Below are positions 18,557 through 29,367 of a stretch of DNA of 64,000 nucleotides, in pieces. Source of the stretch: Bacillus sp. DTU_2020_1000418_1_SI_GHA_SEK_038. Its GTDB lineage: Bacteria > Bacillota > Bacilli > Bacillales > Cytobacillaceae. A model generated the notes under the pieces. It saw nothing but the letters and a program-made list of their open reading frames with translations, made no database searches and was not told the DNA's origin. The stretch is taken from NCBI RefSeq assembly GCF_032341175.1, contig NZ_CP135435.1, forward strand, positions 62,001-126,000, given 5' to 3'. Every line of letters begins with the position of its first letter. The stretch's first letter is position 1. The position numbers and the translations under genes were made by a program.

Positions 18557-19435
18557 ATGAGTGATTATTTAGTGAAGGCAATTGCGTTTAATGGACAAGT
18601 CCGGGCATATGCCGTTCGTACAACAGAAACTATTGGAGAGGCTCAAAGAAGGCATCATACCTGGCCGACAGCTTCAGCTGCACTTGGCAGAACGATGTCT
18701 GCCGGTGTCATGATGGGAGCTATGCTAAAAGGCGATGAAAAGATTACGATCAAAATTGAAGGCGGCGGCCCAATCGGTCCCATTTTAGTAGATAGTAATT
18801 CTAAAGGCGAGGTGCGTGGATATGTCACTCATCCGCAAACCCATTTTGATTTAAATGAACAGGGCAAGCTTGATGTCCGCCGCGCGGTGGGCACAACAGG
18901 GACATTAACGGTTATTAAGGATATTGGCATGAAGGAGAATTTTTCAGGACAAGTTCCGATTGTCTCAGGTGAATTAGGAGAAGACTTCACCTATTATTTT
19001 GTTACTTCCGAGCAAACGCCATCATCCGTTGGAGTAGGCGTCCTAGTAAATCCGGATAACACGATCCTTGCAGCCGGTGGATTTATTTTGCAGCTGATGC
19101 CTGGAACGGAAGACGAGACGATAAGTCAAATCGAAAATAGGTTAAAATCAATTCCGCCAGTATCTAAATTAATTGAGCAAGGTTTAACGCCTGAGGAATT
19201 ATTGGTAGAGCTATTAGGAAAAGAAAATCTCAAAATTCTAGATAAACAGCCTGTTTCCTTTACTTGCACCTGTTCAAAAGAGAGATTTGGAAACGTTATT
19301 ACGAGCTTAGGTGCTGATGAAATACAGGATATGATAGATTCAGAAGGGAAAGCAGAGGCACAGTGCCATTTCTGCAACGAAGTATATCATTATTCAAAGG
19401 ATGAATTAGAGGAATTAAAACGAGGTGCAGAGTAA
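18557..19435 (+). CDS. hslO: Redox-regulated chaperone Hsp33
   Basis: A 292-residue holdase chaperone activated by oxidative unfolding. The N-terminal chaperone domain starts [19 protein letters not shown]; the C-terminal redox switch has all four zinc cysteines as CTC and CHFC. ATG 18557 has AAAGGAG at ideal spacing; the upstream TTG at 18551 is rejected. The position between coaX and a membrane PPIase is conserved in Bacillus. Confidence 0.95.
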   Translation: MSDYLVKAIAFNGQVRAYAVRTTETIGEAQRRHHTWPTASAALGRTMSAGVMMGAMLKGDEKITIKIEGGGPIGPILVDSNSKGEVRGYVTHPQTHFDLNEQGKLDVRRAVGTTGTLTVIKDIGMKENFSGQVPIVSGELGEDFTYYFVTSEQTPSSVGVGVLVNPDNTILAAGGFILQLMPGTEDETISQIENRLKSIPPVSKLIEQGLTPEELLVELLGKENLKILDKQPVSFTCTCSKERFGNVITSLGADEIQDMIDSEGKAEAQCHFCNEVYHYSKDELEELKRGAE

Positions 19436-19459
19436 AAAGGCTTTGGGGGAGACTGAACT

Positions 19460-20356
19460 TTGAAAAAGGAGAGGCTGAAAAAGGATAAGCTGCGTTTCAT
19501 TATTGTTGGACTGATTTTGCTAAATTGCTTAACGATTGCATTTTTTCTTGCAAAAGGCAGCTTAGGTAATAATGAAACAGTGGCGACCGTTGGGAAAGAG
19601 AAGATTACACGGCAGGACTGGCTAAATGAAATGGAATCACGATATGGGAAAGAGGTTTTAAAAGAGCTTATTGATCAAAAAGTGATTGAAACAGCCGGAA
19701 AAAAGTACGGTGTTAAAATTTCAGATAAAGCAGTTGAACGTGAATTAAATATGTTCAAAACGATGTACGGATCCTCTGGCGGCTATCAAGCATCTGACGA
19801 GAATAAATGGCGACAGCAAATTAGAAGCAGTCTAATGCTTGAAGAACTTTTGACAAGGGATGCAAAAATCTCTGAAAAAGAAATAAAAAGTTATTACGAG
19901 GAAAATAAAAGCCAGTTTATCTTGTCAGACTCCTATCATATTTCTCAAATCTTTGTTAAAACAAAGAAAGAGGCAGACCAGACTATAAAGGAATTAGAAC
20001 AAGGTTCTAGCTTTTCTGTCCTGGCAATGGAGCGCTCGCTTGATGAATTTACAGCCAATTTTGGCGGTGATGCCGGATATATCAACGAGGATAATGAACG
20101 CTACTCGAAATCCTTTATTGAAGAAGTAAAAAATCTTAAGCCAGGTAAATGGAGCAAGGCAATTAAGATGGATGACGGCTACGCAATTGTCATTTTACAT
20201 GAATATGTTAAAGGAAAAGAATATTCCTATAAGGAAGTAAAGGACGGAATCCGCCGACAAATTGCATTAGAACAAATGGATTCACCAGTTTCTGCAAGGC
20301 CTCTTTGGAATGAATTAGATGTCGAATGGTTTTATGGGAAGACAGAAGCACATTAA
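19460..20356 (+). CDS. yacD: Membrane-anchored PpiC/PrsA-like peptidyl-prolyl isomerase (YacD)
   Basis: A 298-residue protein with a lysine-rich cytoplasmic N-terminus, one uncleaved membrane helix (about residues 14-34, FIIVGLILLNCLTIAFFLA), an SurA/PrsA-like N-terminal region (VATVGKEKITRQDWLNEM) and a parvulin domain (about residues 150-245, YHISQIFVKTKKEAD...FGGDAGYI). It has no lipobox, unlike PrsA, so it should face outward as a single-pass anchored foldase. The substrate is unknown. TTG start with GGGGGAGA upstream. Confidence 0.85.
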   Translation: MKKERLKKDKLRFIIVGLILLNCLTIAFFLAKGSLGNNETVATVGKEKITRQDWLNEMESRYGKEVLKELIDQKVIETAGKKYGVKISDKAVERELNMFKTMYGSSGGYQASDENKWRQQIRSSLMLEELLTRDAKISEKEIKSYYEENKSQFILSDSYHISQIFVKTKKEADQTIKELEQGSSFSVLAMERSLDEFTANFGGDAGYINEDNERYSKSFIEEVKNLKPGKWSKAIKMDDGYAIVILHEYVKGKEYSYKEVKDGIRRQIALEQMDSPVSARPLWNELDVEWFYGKTEAH

Positions 20357-20369
20357 GATCCCTTCACTG

Positions 20370-20402
20370 GGTGACTCAGCACGAACTGGGTCATCTTTTT
20401 TT
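20370..20402 (+). terminator. Intrinsic terminator after yacD
   Basis: 10-bp stem GGTGACTCAG/CTGGGTCATC (20370-20379, 20386-20395, two G-T pairs) and a seven-base T-run. Confidence 0.88.
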
Positions 20403-20520
20403 CTGCAGAAAATAATAAATTTAGGTCCAGGCATGATTTCTTACTAAGAAGGATAGTTTATAGAAGAATAGGCGAAAGTATGAACTTTTGTAAAAATCAG
20501 CCTTTTCTCATAGAAAACAT

Positions 20521-20549
20521 TTGACATTGTCGCCTATAAGTATTAAATT
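20521..20549 (+). promoter_or_regulatory. Sigma-A promoter of cysK
   Basis: A perfect TTGACA (20521-20526), 17-bp spacer and TAAATT (20544-20549). The very AT-rich leader that follows could hold a CymR-type operator, but I cannot define one with confidence. Confidence 0.65.
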
Positions 20550-20592
20550 TTAATTAAACCAATATAAATACTCGGATTAAGGAGTGGGGAAA

Positions 20593-21522
20593 ATGCCTCG
20601 TTTAGCAAATTCAATTGCAGAACTAGTAGGTCAAACACCGATTGTTAAGCTTAATCGACTTGTAGATGAAAATAGTGCAGATGTGTATGTGAAATTAGAA
20701 TATATGAACCCTGGAAGCAGTGTGAAGGATCGTATTGCCTTGGCCATGATAGAGGCAGCAGAAGAGAGCGGCCTCTTGAAGGAAGGTTCAACCATTATTG
20801 AGCCTACTAGTGGCAACACTGGAATTGGCCTTGCGATGATTGCAGCCGCAAAAGGCTATAAGGCGATTCTTGTCATGCCGGAAACAATGAGCATGGAGCG
20901 ACGCAATCTGCTTCGTGCCTATGGTGCGGATCTAGTGTTAACTCCAGGACCTGAAGGAATGAATGGGGCTATTCGAAAGGCTGATGAACTGGCGAAGGAG
21001 CATGGCTACTTTATGCCTCAGCAGTTCGAAAATCCGTCTAATCCTGAAATCCATCGCCGTACTACAGGTAAAGAAATTGTTGAGCAGATGGGTGATCAGC
21101 TTGATGCCTTTATTTCAGGTATCGGTACGGGTGGAACGATCACTGGTGCGGGAAGCGTACTTCGTGAAAAATACGATAATATTAAAATTTATGCAGTTGA
21201 ACCAACGGATTCACCAGTTCTTTCAGGTGGAAAGCCTGGCCCGCATAAAATCCAAGGAATTGGTGCTGGTTTTGTTCCGAAGGTTCTTAATACAGAAATC
21301 TATGATGAAGTCCTTAAGATTTCGAATGATGAGGCATTTGAATATGCACGACTTGCAGCGAAGGAAGAAGGAATTCTTGGCGGAATTTCCTCAGGAGCAG
21401 CCATTTCAGCAGCGTTAAAGGTAGCGAAAGAACTTGGTAAAGGGAAGAAGGTTCTTGCCATCCTTCCAAGCAATGGGGAACGTTATTTAAGTACACCGCT
21501 TTATCAATTTGAAACAGAATAA
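20593..21522 (+). CDS. cysK: Cysteine synthase A (O-acetylserine thiol-lyase)
   Basis: A 309-residue PLP enzyme that makes cysteine from O-acetylserine and sulfide. The PLP lysine lies in [11 protein letters not shown], the substrate-binding loop is [12 protein letters not shown], and [10 protein letters not shown] binds the cofactor phosphate. ATG 20593 is 8 nt after AAGGAG; the GTG at 20584 is inside the SD and rejected. In B. subtilis CysK also moonlights as a partner of the repressor CymR. The monocistronic unit is bounded by promoter and terminator. The serine acetyltransferase supplying its substrate is cysE at 52855. Confidence 0.96.
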   Translation: MPRLANSIAELVGQTPIVKLNRLVDENSADVYVKLEYMNPGSSVKDRIALAMIEAAEESGLLKEGSTIIEPTSGNTGIGLAMIAAAKGYKAILVMPETMSMERRNLLRAYGADLVLTPGPEGMNGAIRKADELAKEHGYFMPQQFENPSNPEIHRRTTGKEIVEQMGDQLDAFISGIGTGGTITGAGSVLREKYDNIKIYAVEPTDSPVLSGGKPGPHKIQGIGAGFVPKVLNTEIYDEVLKISNDEAFEYARLAAKEEGILGGISSGAAISAALKVAKELGKGKKVLAILPSNGERYLSTPLYQFETE

Positions 21523-21531
21523 TTGACCGTA

Positions 21532-21565
21532 AAGCAATAGCTTAGTCTTAGCTGTTGCTTTTTTT
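21532..21565 (+). terminator. Intrinsic terminator after cysK
   Basis: 11-bp stem AAGCAATAGCT/AGCTGTTGCTT (21532-21542, 21550-21560) plus T-run. Confidence 0.9.
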
Positions 21566-21629
21566 GTTTTTCCTCTAAGCCATCTTCATGTATGATGGAA
21601 AAAGATAAATATGTAGAGGTGAAAATCCT

Positions 21630-23042
21630 GTGAAAAAATTTAACATACACGCAAAAAAAATCCCTTTTACTTTTGAACAATTTTATAAGCAATACCGACA
21701 TTTAGCTGAGGGTAAGCAGCATCATGTCATATTGGAAAGCGGGAGAGGGGGACAATACAGCATTGCTGCGTTTGACCCTGATACCGTGCTAATTGGTAAG
21801 CAATCAAAATTAGAAGTTATCCAGTCGGATGGAAAAAAGGTGCTCGAGGGAAACCCCCTTCACTTATTGAAGGAATGGATGAGCCAGTACGAGGTTGAGA
21901 GAGTAGATGATGTGCCTGACTTCCAGGGTGGTGCTATAGGTTTGATCAGCTATGATTATGGCCGTTATATTGAGCGTTTGCCTAATATCGCTGAGGATGA
22001 CTTGCATATTCCCGACATCCATTTTTTAACTTTTAAAGAATGGTTTGTGTTTGATAAAATACATCATGTTTTATGGATCATGTTTTTGTATGGCGAAAAT
22101 GAAGATGAGCAATCACTAGAAGAGAAAGCGATAGAGTGGGAGTCCCGTTGGACGGAAGAATACCCTCCATTGCTCAAAAAAAAGCCTCGGAATATAGAGG
22201 ACAAGCTTGAGGTTTCCATGAGTGAAGGGGAATTTATTCAAGCAGTTGGAAAGGTGCAGGACTATATCTCTCAGGGAGATGTTTTCCAGGTAAATCTTTC
22301 TGTTCGTCAAAGCCGGCCAATTCGGGTAGAGGGTATTGATGTTTATGATCAGCTAAGGGTGCTCAATCCGTCACCATATATGGGCTATTTTCACACGCCT
22401 GAGTACCAGCTTGTCAGCGGTTCACCTGAATTATTAATAAAGAAAAAGAGTCAGGAAGTGAGCACGCGTCCGATCGCTGGTACTCGTTCTCGGGGAAGAG
22501 ATGAGGCAGAGGATCTGAAGCTTGCGAATGAACTAATTGAAAATGAAAAAGAACAGGCTGAGCATGTGATGCTTGTCGACCTAGAGAGAAATGACCTTGG
22601 GCGTGTTTGTGCTTTTGGTTCCGTCGAAGTAAATGAATTTATGGTCATCGAAAAATACTCTCACGTCATGCACATAGTTTCGAATGTGCGAGGAGAGCTT
22701 GCTGAGGGCAAGGATGGCTTTGACTTAATAGATGCTGTATTCCCTGGAGGAACGATTACGGGTGCTCCGAAAATCCGGACGATGGAAATTATTGAGGAGC
22801 TGGAGCCTGTGACAAGAGGGCCATATACTGGGTCCTTAGGGTGGATTAATTTTAACGGGGATGTTGAACTAAATATCATTATCCGCACGATGATTGTAAA
22901 AGAAGGAAAAGCACATGTACAAGCAGGTGCTGGTATTGTTATTGATTCAAATCCAAAGAATGAATATGAGGAATCCTTAAAAAAGGCCATTGCCCTATGG
23001 AAGGCGAAAGAAATGGCTGAACAGGAAGAAGGTGCATATTAA
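21630..23042 (+). CDS. pabB: Aminodeoxychorismate synthase component I
   Basis: A 470-residue chorismate-binding enzyme (TrpE/PabB family) that aminates chorismate to 4-amino-4-deoxychorismate for folate synthesis. Motifs: [42 protein letters not shown] and [16 protein letters not shown]. The position that carries the nucleophilic Lys in E. coli PabB (PIKGT) is Ala here (PIAGT), so assignment as PabB rather than TrpE rests on length and on the pabA-pabC-folP neighbourhood. GTG start after AGAGGTGA. The TAA overlaps the pabA ATG by one base. Confidence 0.93.
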   Translation: MKKFNIHAKKIPFTFEQFYKQYRHLAEGKQHHVILESGRGGQYSIAAFDPDTVLIGKQSKLEVIQSDGKKVLEGNPLHLLKEWMSQYEVERVDDVPDFQGGAIGLISYDYGRYIERLPNIAEDDLHIPDIHFLTFKEWFVFDKIHHVLWIMFLYGENEDEQSLEEKAIEWESRWTEEYPPLLKKKPRNIEDKLEVSMSEGEFIQAVGKVQDYISQGDVFQVNLSVRQSRPIRVEGIDVYDQLRVLNPSPYMGYFHTPEYQLVSGSPELLIKKKSQEVSTRPIAGTRSRGRDEAEDLKLANELIENEKEQAEHVMLVDLERNDLGRVCAFGSVEVNEFMVIEKYSHVMHIVSNVRGELAEGKDGFDLIDAVFPGGTITGAPKIRTMEIIEELEPVTRGPYTGSLGWINFNGDVELNIIIRTMIVKEGKAHVQAGAGIVIDSNPKNEYEESLKKAIALWKAKEMAEQEEGAY

Positions 23043-23614
23043 TGATCCTGATGATTGATAATTATGATTCATTTACGTTTAACCTTGTTCAATACCTTGG
23101 TGAGATTGGCGAGGAATTATTTGTAAAAAGAAACGATGAAATCACTATTGCTGGTATTGATCAACTGCAGCCAAAGTTTCTGATGATCTCACCAGGCCCA
23201 TGCAGTCCAAATGAAGCAGGTATAAGCTTAGAAGCAATCGAAGCCTTTGCTGGTAAAATACCTGTCTTCGGTGTATGTCTTGGGCATCAATCGATTGCAC
23301 AGGTGTTTGGAGGGGAGGTTGTTCAGGCAGAGCGGCTCATGCATGGAAAAACCTCCGATATTTATCATGATGGAAAAACCATTTTTCAAGGCTTGCCTAA
23401 TCCATTTCCAGCGACAAGATATCATTCGTTAATTGTTAAAAAGGAAACACTCCCTTCTTGTTTAGAAGTATCTGCTTGGACTTCAGAGGGTGAAATCATG
23501 GCTGTCCGCCATAAAGAGCTGCCTGTCGAAGGTGTGCAATTTCATCCGGAGTCGATTATGACGAAGGCGGGTAAGGATTTACTAAAGAATTTCCTTCACT
23601 CTTATGGCAGATAG
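23042..23614 (+). CDS. pabA: Aminodeoxychorismate/anthranilate synthase glutamine amidotransferase
   Basis: A 190-residue class I glutamine amidotransferase delivering ammonia to PabB. The catalytic triad is visible: Cys in VFGVCLGHQ, and His/Glu in VQFHPESI. In B. subtilis this gene (also called trpG) serves both folate and tryptophan synthesis and is controlled by TRAP at its SD; I saw no run of GAG/TAG triplets in front of this copy, so TRAP control is not evident here. It starts within the pabB stop codon (TAATG), indicating coupling. Confidence 0.93.
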   Translation: MILMIDNYDSFTFNLVQYLGEIGEELFVKRNDEITIAGIDQLQPKFLMISPGPCSPNEAGISLEAIEAFAGKIPVFGVCLGHQSIAQVFGGEVVQAERLMHGKTSDIYHDGKTIFQGLPNPFPATRYHSLIVKKETLPSCLEVSAWTSEGEIMAVRHKELPVEGVQFHPESIMTKAGKDLLKNFLHSYGR

Positions 23615-23626
23615 GGGGAGTGAAAA

Positions 23627-24484
23627 TTGTATTTATATATGAACGGCGAGCTTGTTCGAAGGGAAGAGGCGTTTATCTCTCCATTCGACCATGGCTTTCT
23701 GTATGGGATGGGCTTGTTTGAAACGTTTAGAACGTATAACGGTCATCCATTTTTATTGGACGACCATTTGGAGCGGTTGAACAATAGTTTAAATGAGTTG
23801 AATATTCATGTCCGGTACACACGGGAAGAAATCATACATGCCCTTCAGCTCCTTTTGAAGGAGAATAAATTGGGTGATGCATATTTTCGATTAAATGTAT
23901 CGGCTGGAATAGGGGAGATCGGGCTTCAAACTGAGCCATATGACCACCCCAATTTGATTATTTTTGCAAAGCCTCTTCCGCCAAGGAATCCATTGCAGGA
24001 GAAAAGGGCAGTGACACTGAGGTTAAAGCGTAATACACCAGAAGGCTTTGAAAGACTCAAATCACATCATTATTTGAATAATATTTTAGCAAAAAGAGAA
24101 ATTGGCGATTCGCCAAATTGTGAAGGGATTTTTCTAACGAAGGAAGAATTCTTGGCTGAGGGTGTTGTTTCGAATTTGTTTTGGATAAAGGATCATATTC
24201 TTTTCACACCGGCAATGGAAACTGGCATTTTAAACGGAATAACAAGACAGTTTGTTATCAAACTGGCTAATTTTATTGGGATGGATATTCAAGAAGGGTT
24301 TTTCACAGTGGATCAGGCTCTAGAGGCGGACGAAATGTTTGTCACGAATTCCATTCAAGAAATTGTTCCAATCTCCTCGTTTGATGGGAAGGAAATGCCT
24401 GGAGTATCGGGAGCAAAGGTAAAGGCTCTTCAAAAGCTTTATGAGCAGCAGTGCACGGGGTTGTGGAGCAGAAAAGATGTTTGA
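23627..24484 (+). CDS. pabC: Aminodeoxychorismate lyase
   Basis: A 285-residue fold-type IV PLP enzyme that splits aminodeoxychorismate into p-aminobenzoate and pyruvate. Family features: the N-terminal FDHGFLYGMGLFETFR, the PLP-binding Lys in SHHYLNNILAKRE and the EGVVSNLFWI segment. It starts at TTG 23627 after AGGGGGAGTGA. Homology to branched-chain and D-amino-acid transaminases is inherent in the family; location between pabA and folP argues for PabC. Confidence 0.92.
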   Translation: MYLYMNGELVRREEAFISPFDHGFLYGMGLFETFRTYNGHPFLLDDHLERLNNSLNELNIHVRYTREEIIHALQLLLKENKLGDAYFRLNVSAGIGEIGLQTEPYDHPNLIIFAKPLPPRNPLQEKRAVTLRLKRNTPEGFERLKSHHYLNNILAKREIGDSPNCEGIFLTKEEFLAEGVVSNLFWIKDHILFTPAMETGILNGITRQFVIKLANFIGMDIQEGFFTVDQALEADEMFVTNSIQEIVPISSFDGKEMPGVSGAKVKALQKLYEQQCTGLWSRKDV

Positions 24485-24498
24485 GGGAGGATTTGTTC

Positions 24499-25323
24499 TT
24501 GAAAAATAAAATTCAATGTGGACCTTATACATTAGACTACAGCAAGAAAACACTGATTATGGGGATTTTAAATATGACTCCTGATTCTTTTTCAGATGGG
24601 GGAAAGTTTAACCGTATGGATGAAGCGGTCGAGCGCGCTTTTCAAATGGTAAAGGACGGGGCTGATATCATTGATATTGGCGGGGAGTCAACACGTCCTG
24701 GCTTTGATCCTGTGTCAGTGGAAGAGGAGCTGGGAAGGGTTATCCCAGTGATAGAGGCCATCTCAAAAGAAGTTAAAGTCCCAATTTCAATAGATACGTA
24801 TAAAGCGGAAGTGGCTAGGCAATCGATTAAAGCCGGCGCCCACATTATTAATGATATTTGGGGGGCAAAGGCTGATCCCGACATGGCCGGGGTTGCTGCC
24901 GATTTGCAGGTACCCATTATATTAATGCATAATCGAATGAATATTGATTATACAGATTTTTATCGAGATGTTCTAAATGATTTATTTGAAAGCATTACTT
25001 TAGTGAAAAATGCTGGCGTTAAGAATGAAAATATTATTTTAGATCCTGGCATTGGTTTTGCGAAAGGATTAACCTATGACCTTGAAATGATGAGAAATTT
25101 GGATAAGCTCGTGTCAATAGGCTATCCAGTCCTATTAGGAACCTCTCGGAAATCAATGGTAGGGAAGGTTCTTGATTTGCCTGTTGAAGAAAGGCTGGAA
25201 GGAACAGGTGCAACCGTTTGTTATGGAATTCAAAAAGGATGCCAGATTATCCGTATTCATGATGTCAAGGAAATGAAGCGAATGGCTATTATGATGGATG
25301 CACTTGTCGGGAAGGTGAGCTGA
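24499..25323 (+). CDS. folP: Dihydropteroate synthase
   Basis: A 274-residue TIM-barrel enzyme that condenses p-aminobenzoate with dihydropterin pyrophosphate; it is the sulfonamide target (called sul in B. subtilis). Motifs: MGILNMTPDSFSDGG, DIIDIGGESTRPG, INDIWGAK, LDPGIGFAK and LGTSRKSM. Two TTG codons are possible; 24499 is chosen since GAGGGAGG is 8 nt upstream, whereas 24493 would be too close. The frame also reaches back into pabC (24451), which is rejected. Confidence 0.94.
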   Translation: MKNKIQCGPYTLDYSKKTLIMGILNMTPDSFSDGGKFNRMDEAVERAFQMVKDGADIIDIGGESTRPGFDPVSVEEELGRVIPVIEAISKEVKVPISIDTYKAEVARQSIKAGAHIINDIWGAKADPDMAGVAADLQVPIILMHNRMNIDYTDFYRDVLNDLFESITLVKNAGVKNENIILDPGIGFAKGLTYDLEMMRNLDKLVSIGYPVLLGTSRKSMVGKVLDLPVEERLEGTGATVCYGIQKGCQIIRIHDVKEMKRMAIMMDALVGKVS

Positions 25324-25328
25324 TCTCA

Positions 25329-25691
25329 ATGGATAAAATCACCTTAAATAAAATGGCCTTTTATGGGTACCATGGTGTTTTTCCTGAGGAAACCCGCCTT
25401 GGGCAGCGTTTTTTTGTAGATTTGACGGTAGAAACGGATTTGAAAAGGGCTGGAGAAACAGATAATCTTGAAGATTCCATCAATTACGCTGAGCTTTATC
25501 ACGTTTGTAAGGATATTGTAGAAGGAAAGCCTTTTAAACTTGTGGAGGCTGTGGCGGAAAAGATTGCCGGGGAAATGCTTAATCATTTTGACGCTATTTC
25601 CCAAGTGACTGTAAAGGTGATTAAGCCTGACCCACCTATACCTGGCCACTATGAATCGGTTGCAGTTGAAATAACAAGGAGCAGGGGATAA
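25329..25691 (+). CDS. folB: Dihydroneopterin aldolase
   Basis: A 120-residue tunnelling-fold enzyme that converts dihydroneopterin to 6-hydroxymethyl-dihydropterin and glycolaldehyde. Diagnostic residues: YGYHGVFPEE near the N-terminus, INYAELYH, LVEAVAEKIA and the C-terminal VKVIKPDPPIPGHYESVAVEI with the catalytic Lys. SD AAGGTGAG. The stop TAA overlaps the folK ATG by one base (TAATG). Confidence 0.95.
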   Translation: MDKITLNKMAFYGYHGVFPEETRLGQRFFVDLTVETDLKRAGETDNLEDSINYAELYHVCKDIVEGKPFKLVEAVAEKIAGEMLNHFDAISQVTVKVIKPDPPIPGHYESVAVEITRSRG

Positions 25692-26218
25692 TGAATAATG
25701 AAGCTTACATAGCTTTAGGTTCTAACATCGGGGATCGGTTTGAGAGCTTAAAAGATGCTATTGCAAGTATTGATTTGGTACCGCGTGTAAAGGTGGTGCA
25801 TGTTTCATCCATTTACGAAACAGATCCGGTTGGCTACGAAGATCAAGACCAATTTTTGAACATGGTCATTGGAGTGAAAACCGATTTAAGCCCTTTTGAA
25901 CTACTTAGCGCCTGCTTGGAAATTGAAAAAAACCTTGGCAGAAAAAGGGGTATTAGATGGGGTCCTAGGACGATAGACCTTGACATTTTACTGTATAATC
26001 AAGAAAATATTATTTCAGAGAAATTAACTGTTCCCCATCCTCGGATGCATGAGAGAGCCTTTGTCATCATTCCTCTTTTAGAGATTCATTCCGGCATCAA
26101 GCTTCCGACGATGGACATTCTTCTTCAAGAGGTTTTAGAGGAAATTCCTGATAGAGAGGGAGTACGGATATGGAAGCAGATAAATGGGGAAGACGTATTC
26201 GCGCTTTTCGAAAATTGA
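25691..26218 (+). CDS. folK: 6-hydroxymethyl-7,8-dihydropterin pyrophosphokinase
   Basis: A 175-residue HPPK that transfers pyrophosphate from ATP to hydroxymethyl-dihydropterin, producing the FolP substrate. Motifs: ALGSNIGDRFESL at the N-terminus, YETDPVGYEDQDQFLNMV, and RWGPRTIDLDILLY with the two metal-binding Asp. Together with pabB, pabA, pabC, folP and folB it completes the pteridine/PABA branch on one transcript. Its 3' end overlaps yazB by 49 bp in another frame. Confidence 0.95.
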   Translation: MNNEAYIALGSNIGDRFESLKDAIASIDLVPRVKVVHVSSIYETDPVGYEDQDQFLNMVIGVKTDLSPFELLSACLEIEKNLGRKRGIRWGPRTIDLDILLYNQENIISEKLTVPHPRMHERAFVIIPLLEIHSGIKLPTMDILLQEVLEEIPDREGVRIWKQINGEDVFALFEN

Positions 26219-26385
26219 AAGGCTATACACAAGAGGGTTTTGCAAAGGAGCTAGGTGTATCTGTTTCCATTCTTGGTGAGATTGAAAGGGGAAACCGTAT
26301 GCCTGCACTTGATTTAATTGAGCGGATCGCCGGCTTGCTAAATATTACCGTTGAAGATTTAGCGCCGCCGGAGGAAAATGAATAA
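26170..26385 (+). CDS. yazB: Small XRE-family DNA-binding protein YazB
   Basis: A 71-residue protein that is almost entirely one helix-turn-helix (WGRRIRAFRKLKGYTQEGFAKELGVSVSILGEIERGNRMP). It begins 49 bp inside folK and ends immediately before the leader of dusB. The same small gene lies at this place in B. subtilis. Targets are unknown; by position it could regulate the folate operon, but nothing in the sequence proves that. SD GAGAGGGAG lies about 8 nt upstream of the ATG. Confidence 0.9.
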   Translation: MEADKWGRRIRAFRKLKGYTQEGFAKELGVSVSILGEIERGNRMPALDLIERIAGLLNITVEDLAPPEENE

Positions 26386-26424
26386 TTGAAGCCTGTAGAT
26401 TTTTTAAAAAGGAGGTTTTGTCAT

Positions 26425-27426
26425 TTGTTTAAAATTGGCGACATTGATTTGAAAAATCGAGTCGTGCTTGCTCCTATGGCTGGCGTGTGCAACTCAGCAT
26501 TCCGTCTGACTGTTAAAGAATTTGGAGCGGGGCTTGTATGTGCTGAAATGGTCAGTGACAAAGGAATTGTTTTAAAAAATAAAAAGACAATGAATATGCT
26601 TTATATAGATGAACGTGAAAAGCCGCTTAGTCTGCAAATTTTCGGCGGAGAAAAGGAAACCTTAATTGAAGCGGCTCAATTTGTAGATAAGAGTACAAAT
26701 GCTGATATTATTGATATTAATATGGGCTGCCCTGTTCCGAAAATCACAAAATGTGATGCGGGGGCAAAATGGCTGCTGGACCCAGATAAAATTTATGAAA
26801 TGGTTTCGGCTGTAACGAATGCTGTAGAGAAGCCGGTTACTGTTAAGATGCGAATGGGCTGGGATGAAGATCATATTTACGCTGTCCGCAACGCTCAAGC
26901 CGTTGAAAGTGCCGGGGGAAAAGCGGTTGCTCTTCACGGACGTACACGTGTGCAAATGTATGAGGGAAAAGCAAATTGGGATATCATTCGCGAAGTAAAG
27001 CAGAACATCAACATTCCTTTAATCGGAAATGGTGATGTTCAGACCCCTCAGGATGCTAAGCGAATGCTTGAAGAAACTGGCTGTGATGGTGTCATGATCG
27101 GCCGAGCTGCACTTGGAAACCCGTGGATGATCTATCGTACTGTTAAGTATTTGGAAACAGGAGAATTAATGGGAGAGCCAAGTATTCGCGATAAAATTGA
27201 TGTATGCATCCTTCACCTTGACCGCTTGATTGCTTTGAAAAATGAGAATATAGCTGTTCGTGAAATGCGTAAGCATGCGGCATGGTACTTAAAAGGGATC
27301 CGCGGAAACGCAAATGCAAGAAACGCCATCAATACATGCGAAACAAGAGAGGATCTTGTTGCCTTGCTAAATGCAATTGTTATAGAGGCTGAAGAGAAGG
27401 AAAGAAGCCTGACCCAAGCTGGGTAA
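26425..27426 (+). CDS. dusB: tRNA-dihydrouridine synthase DusB (YacF)
   Basis: A 333-residue FMN-dependent TIM-barrel enzyme reducing specific uridines of tRNA; exactly the length of B. subtilis YacF. Motifs: LAPMAGVCNSAFR, INMGCPVPKITKCDAGAKWL with the catalytic Cys, VKMRMGWD, ALHGRTRVQMYEG and GNGDVQTPQDA. The frame begins at 26386, but TTG 26425 is placed 9 nt after AAGGAGG and gives the family N-terminus (MFKIGDI). It probably ends the folate transcript. Confidence 0.94.
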   Translation: MFKIGDIDLKNRVVLAPMAGVCNSAFRLTVKEFGAGLVCAEMVSDKGIVLKNKKTMNMLYIDEREKPLSLQIFGGEKETLIEAAQFVDKSTNADIIDINMGCPVPKITKCDAGAKWLLDPDKIYEMVSAVTNAVEKPVTVKMRMGWDEDHIYAVRNAQAVESAGGKAVALHGRTRVQMYEGKANWDIIREVKQNINIPLIGNGDVQTPQDAKRMLEETGCDGVMIGRAALGNPWMIYRTVKYLETGELMGEPSIRDKIDVCILHLDRLIALKNENIAVREMRKHAAWYLKGIRGNANARNAINTCETREDLVALLNAIVIEAEEKERSLTQAG

Positions 27427-27429
27427 TGT

Positions 27430-27458
27430 TTGACATCACTAGCTTCTTTAACTATAAT
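27430..27458 (+). promoter_or_regulatory. Perfect-consensus sigma-A promoter downstream of dusB
   Basis: TTGACA (27430-27435), 17-bp spacer, TATAAT (27453-27458): every base of both hexamers matches. It starts 3 bp after the dusB stop. The predicted start near 27465 lies only about 12 bp before a terminator hairpin, so only a roughly 40-nt RNA, or lysS by readthrough, would be made. Confidence 0.8.
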
Positions 27459-27476
27459 ACTTTTGATGCAAAGAGG

Positions 27477-27505
27477 ACTGCCAGTGTATTAGCTGGCAGT
27501 TTTTA
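27477..27505 (+). terminator. Intrinsic terminator between dusB and lysS
   Basis: 8-bp perfect stem ACTGCCAG/CTGGCAGT (27477-27484, 27493-27500) with a T-run. It serves the dusB transcript and also lies right after the consensus promoter at 27430. Confidence 0.9.
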
Positions 27506-27629
27506 TTCTATTTAAAAACATTATTGGTGTGTGTGCTGCTTACTTTGTGTAAAATAAAAAAGTATAAAGACTTTTATTTAGCAGTTTTACGCTTTACATA
27601 AAAAGATTTGCAAATTGGAGATGATATAA

Positions 27630-29120
<1,491 letters not shown>

Positions 29121-29130
29121 TAATATAATA

Positions 29131-29166
29131 AAGGCAAGGCACAATAAAAAGGTGCCTTGCCTTTTG
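29131..29166 (+). terminator. Intrinsic terminator after lysS
   Basis: 12-bp perfect stem AAGGCAAGGCAC/GTGCCTTGCCTT (29131-29142, 29152-29163), 9-nt loop, T-rich end. Confidence 0.92.
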
Positions 29167-29246
29167 TTTATAGAAGCTCATATTTCTGAATAAATAATAT
29201 GAATATTTTTACTTTCTTATTATATTTAAAAAAACAAAAAAACCTA

Positions 29247-29275
29247 TTGCGCAATAGCATTAATGGTGGTATATT
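29247..29275 (+). promoter_or_regulatory. rRNA operon 1 promoter P1
   Basis: TTGCGC (29247-29252), 17-bp spacer, TATATT (29270-29275). It is the upstream member of a tandem promoter pair, with A-tracts just upstream (29228-29242) resembling an UP element. Confidence 0.65.
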
Positions 29276-29332
29276 TATATCCGTTGCCGCAAACGGCGGC
29301 GAAAATAGTTTTAAATAGTTTTAAAAAAGTTG

Positions 29333-29361
29333 TTGACTCAGCTTGGTGAAACTGTTATTAT
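29333..29361 (+). promoter_or_regulatory. rRNA operon 1 promoter P2
   Basis: TTGACT (29333-29338), 17-bp spacer, TATTAT (29356-29361). The same -10 sequence and downstream leader occur at the second operon promoter (35592). Confidence 0.85.
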
Positions 29362-29367
29362 TAAAAA

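Noticed and set aside
23000-23044. TRAP-binding GAG/TAG repeats before pabA
   Set aside because: Looked for because B. subtilis controls this gene by TRAP; no adequate series of spaced triplets was seen.
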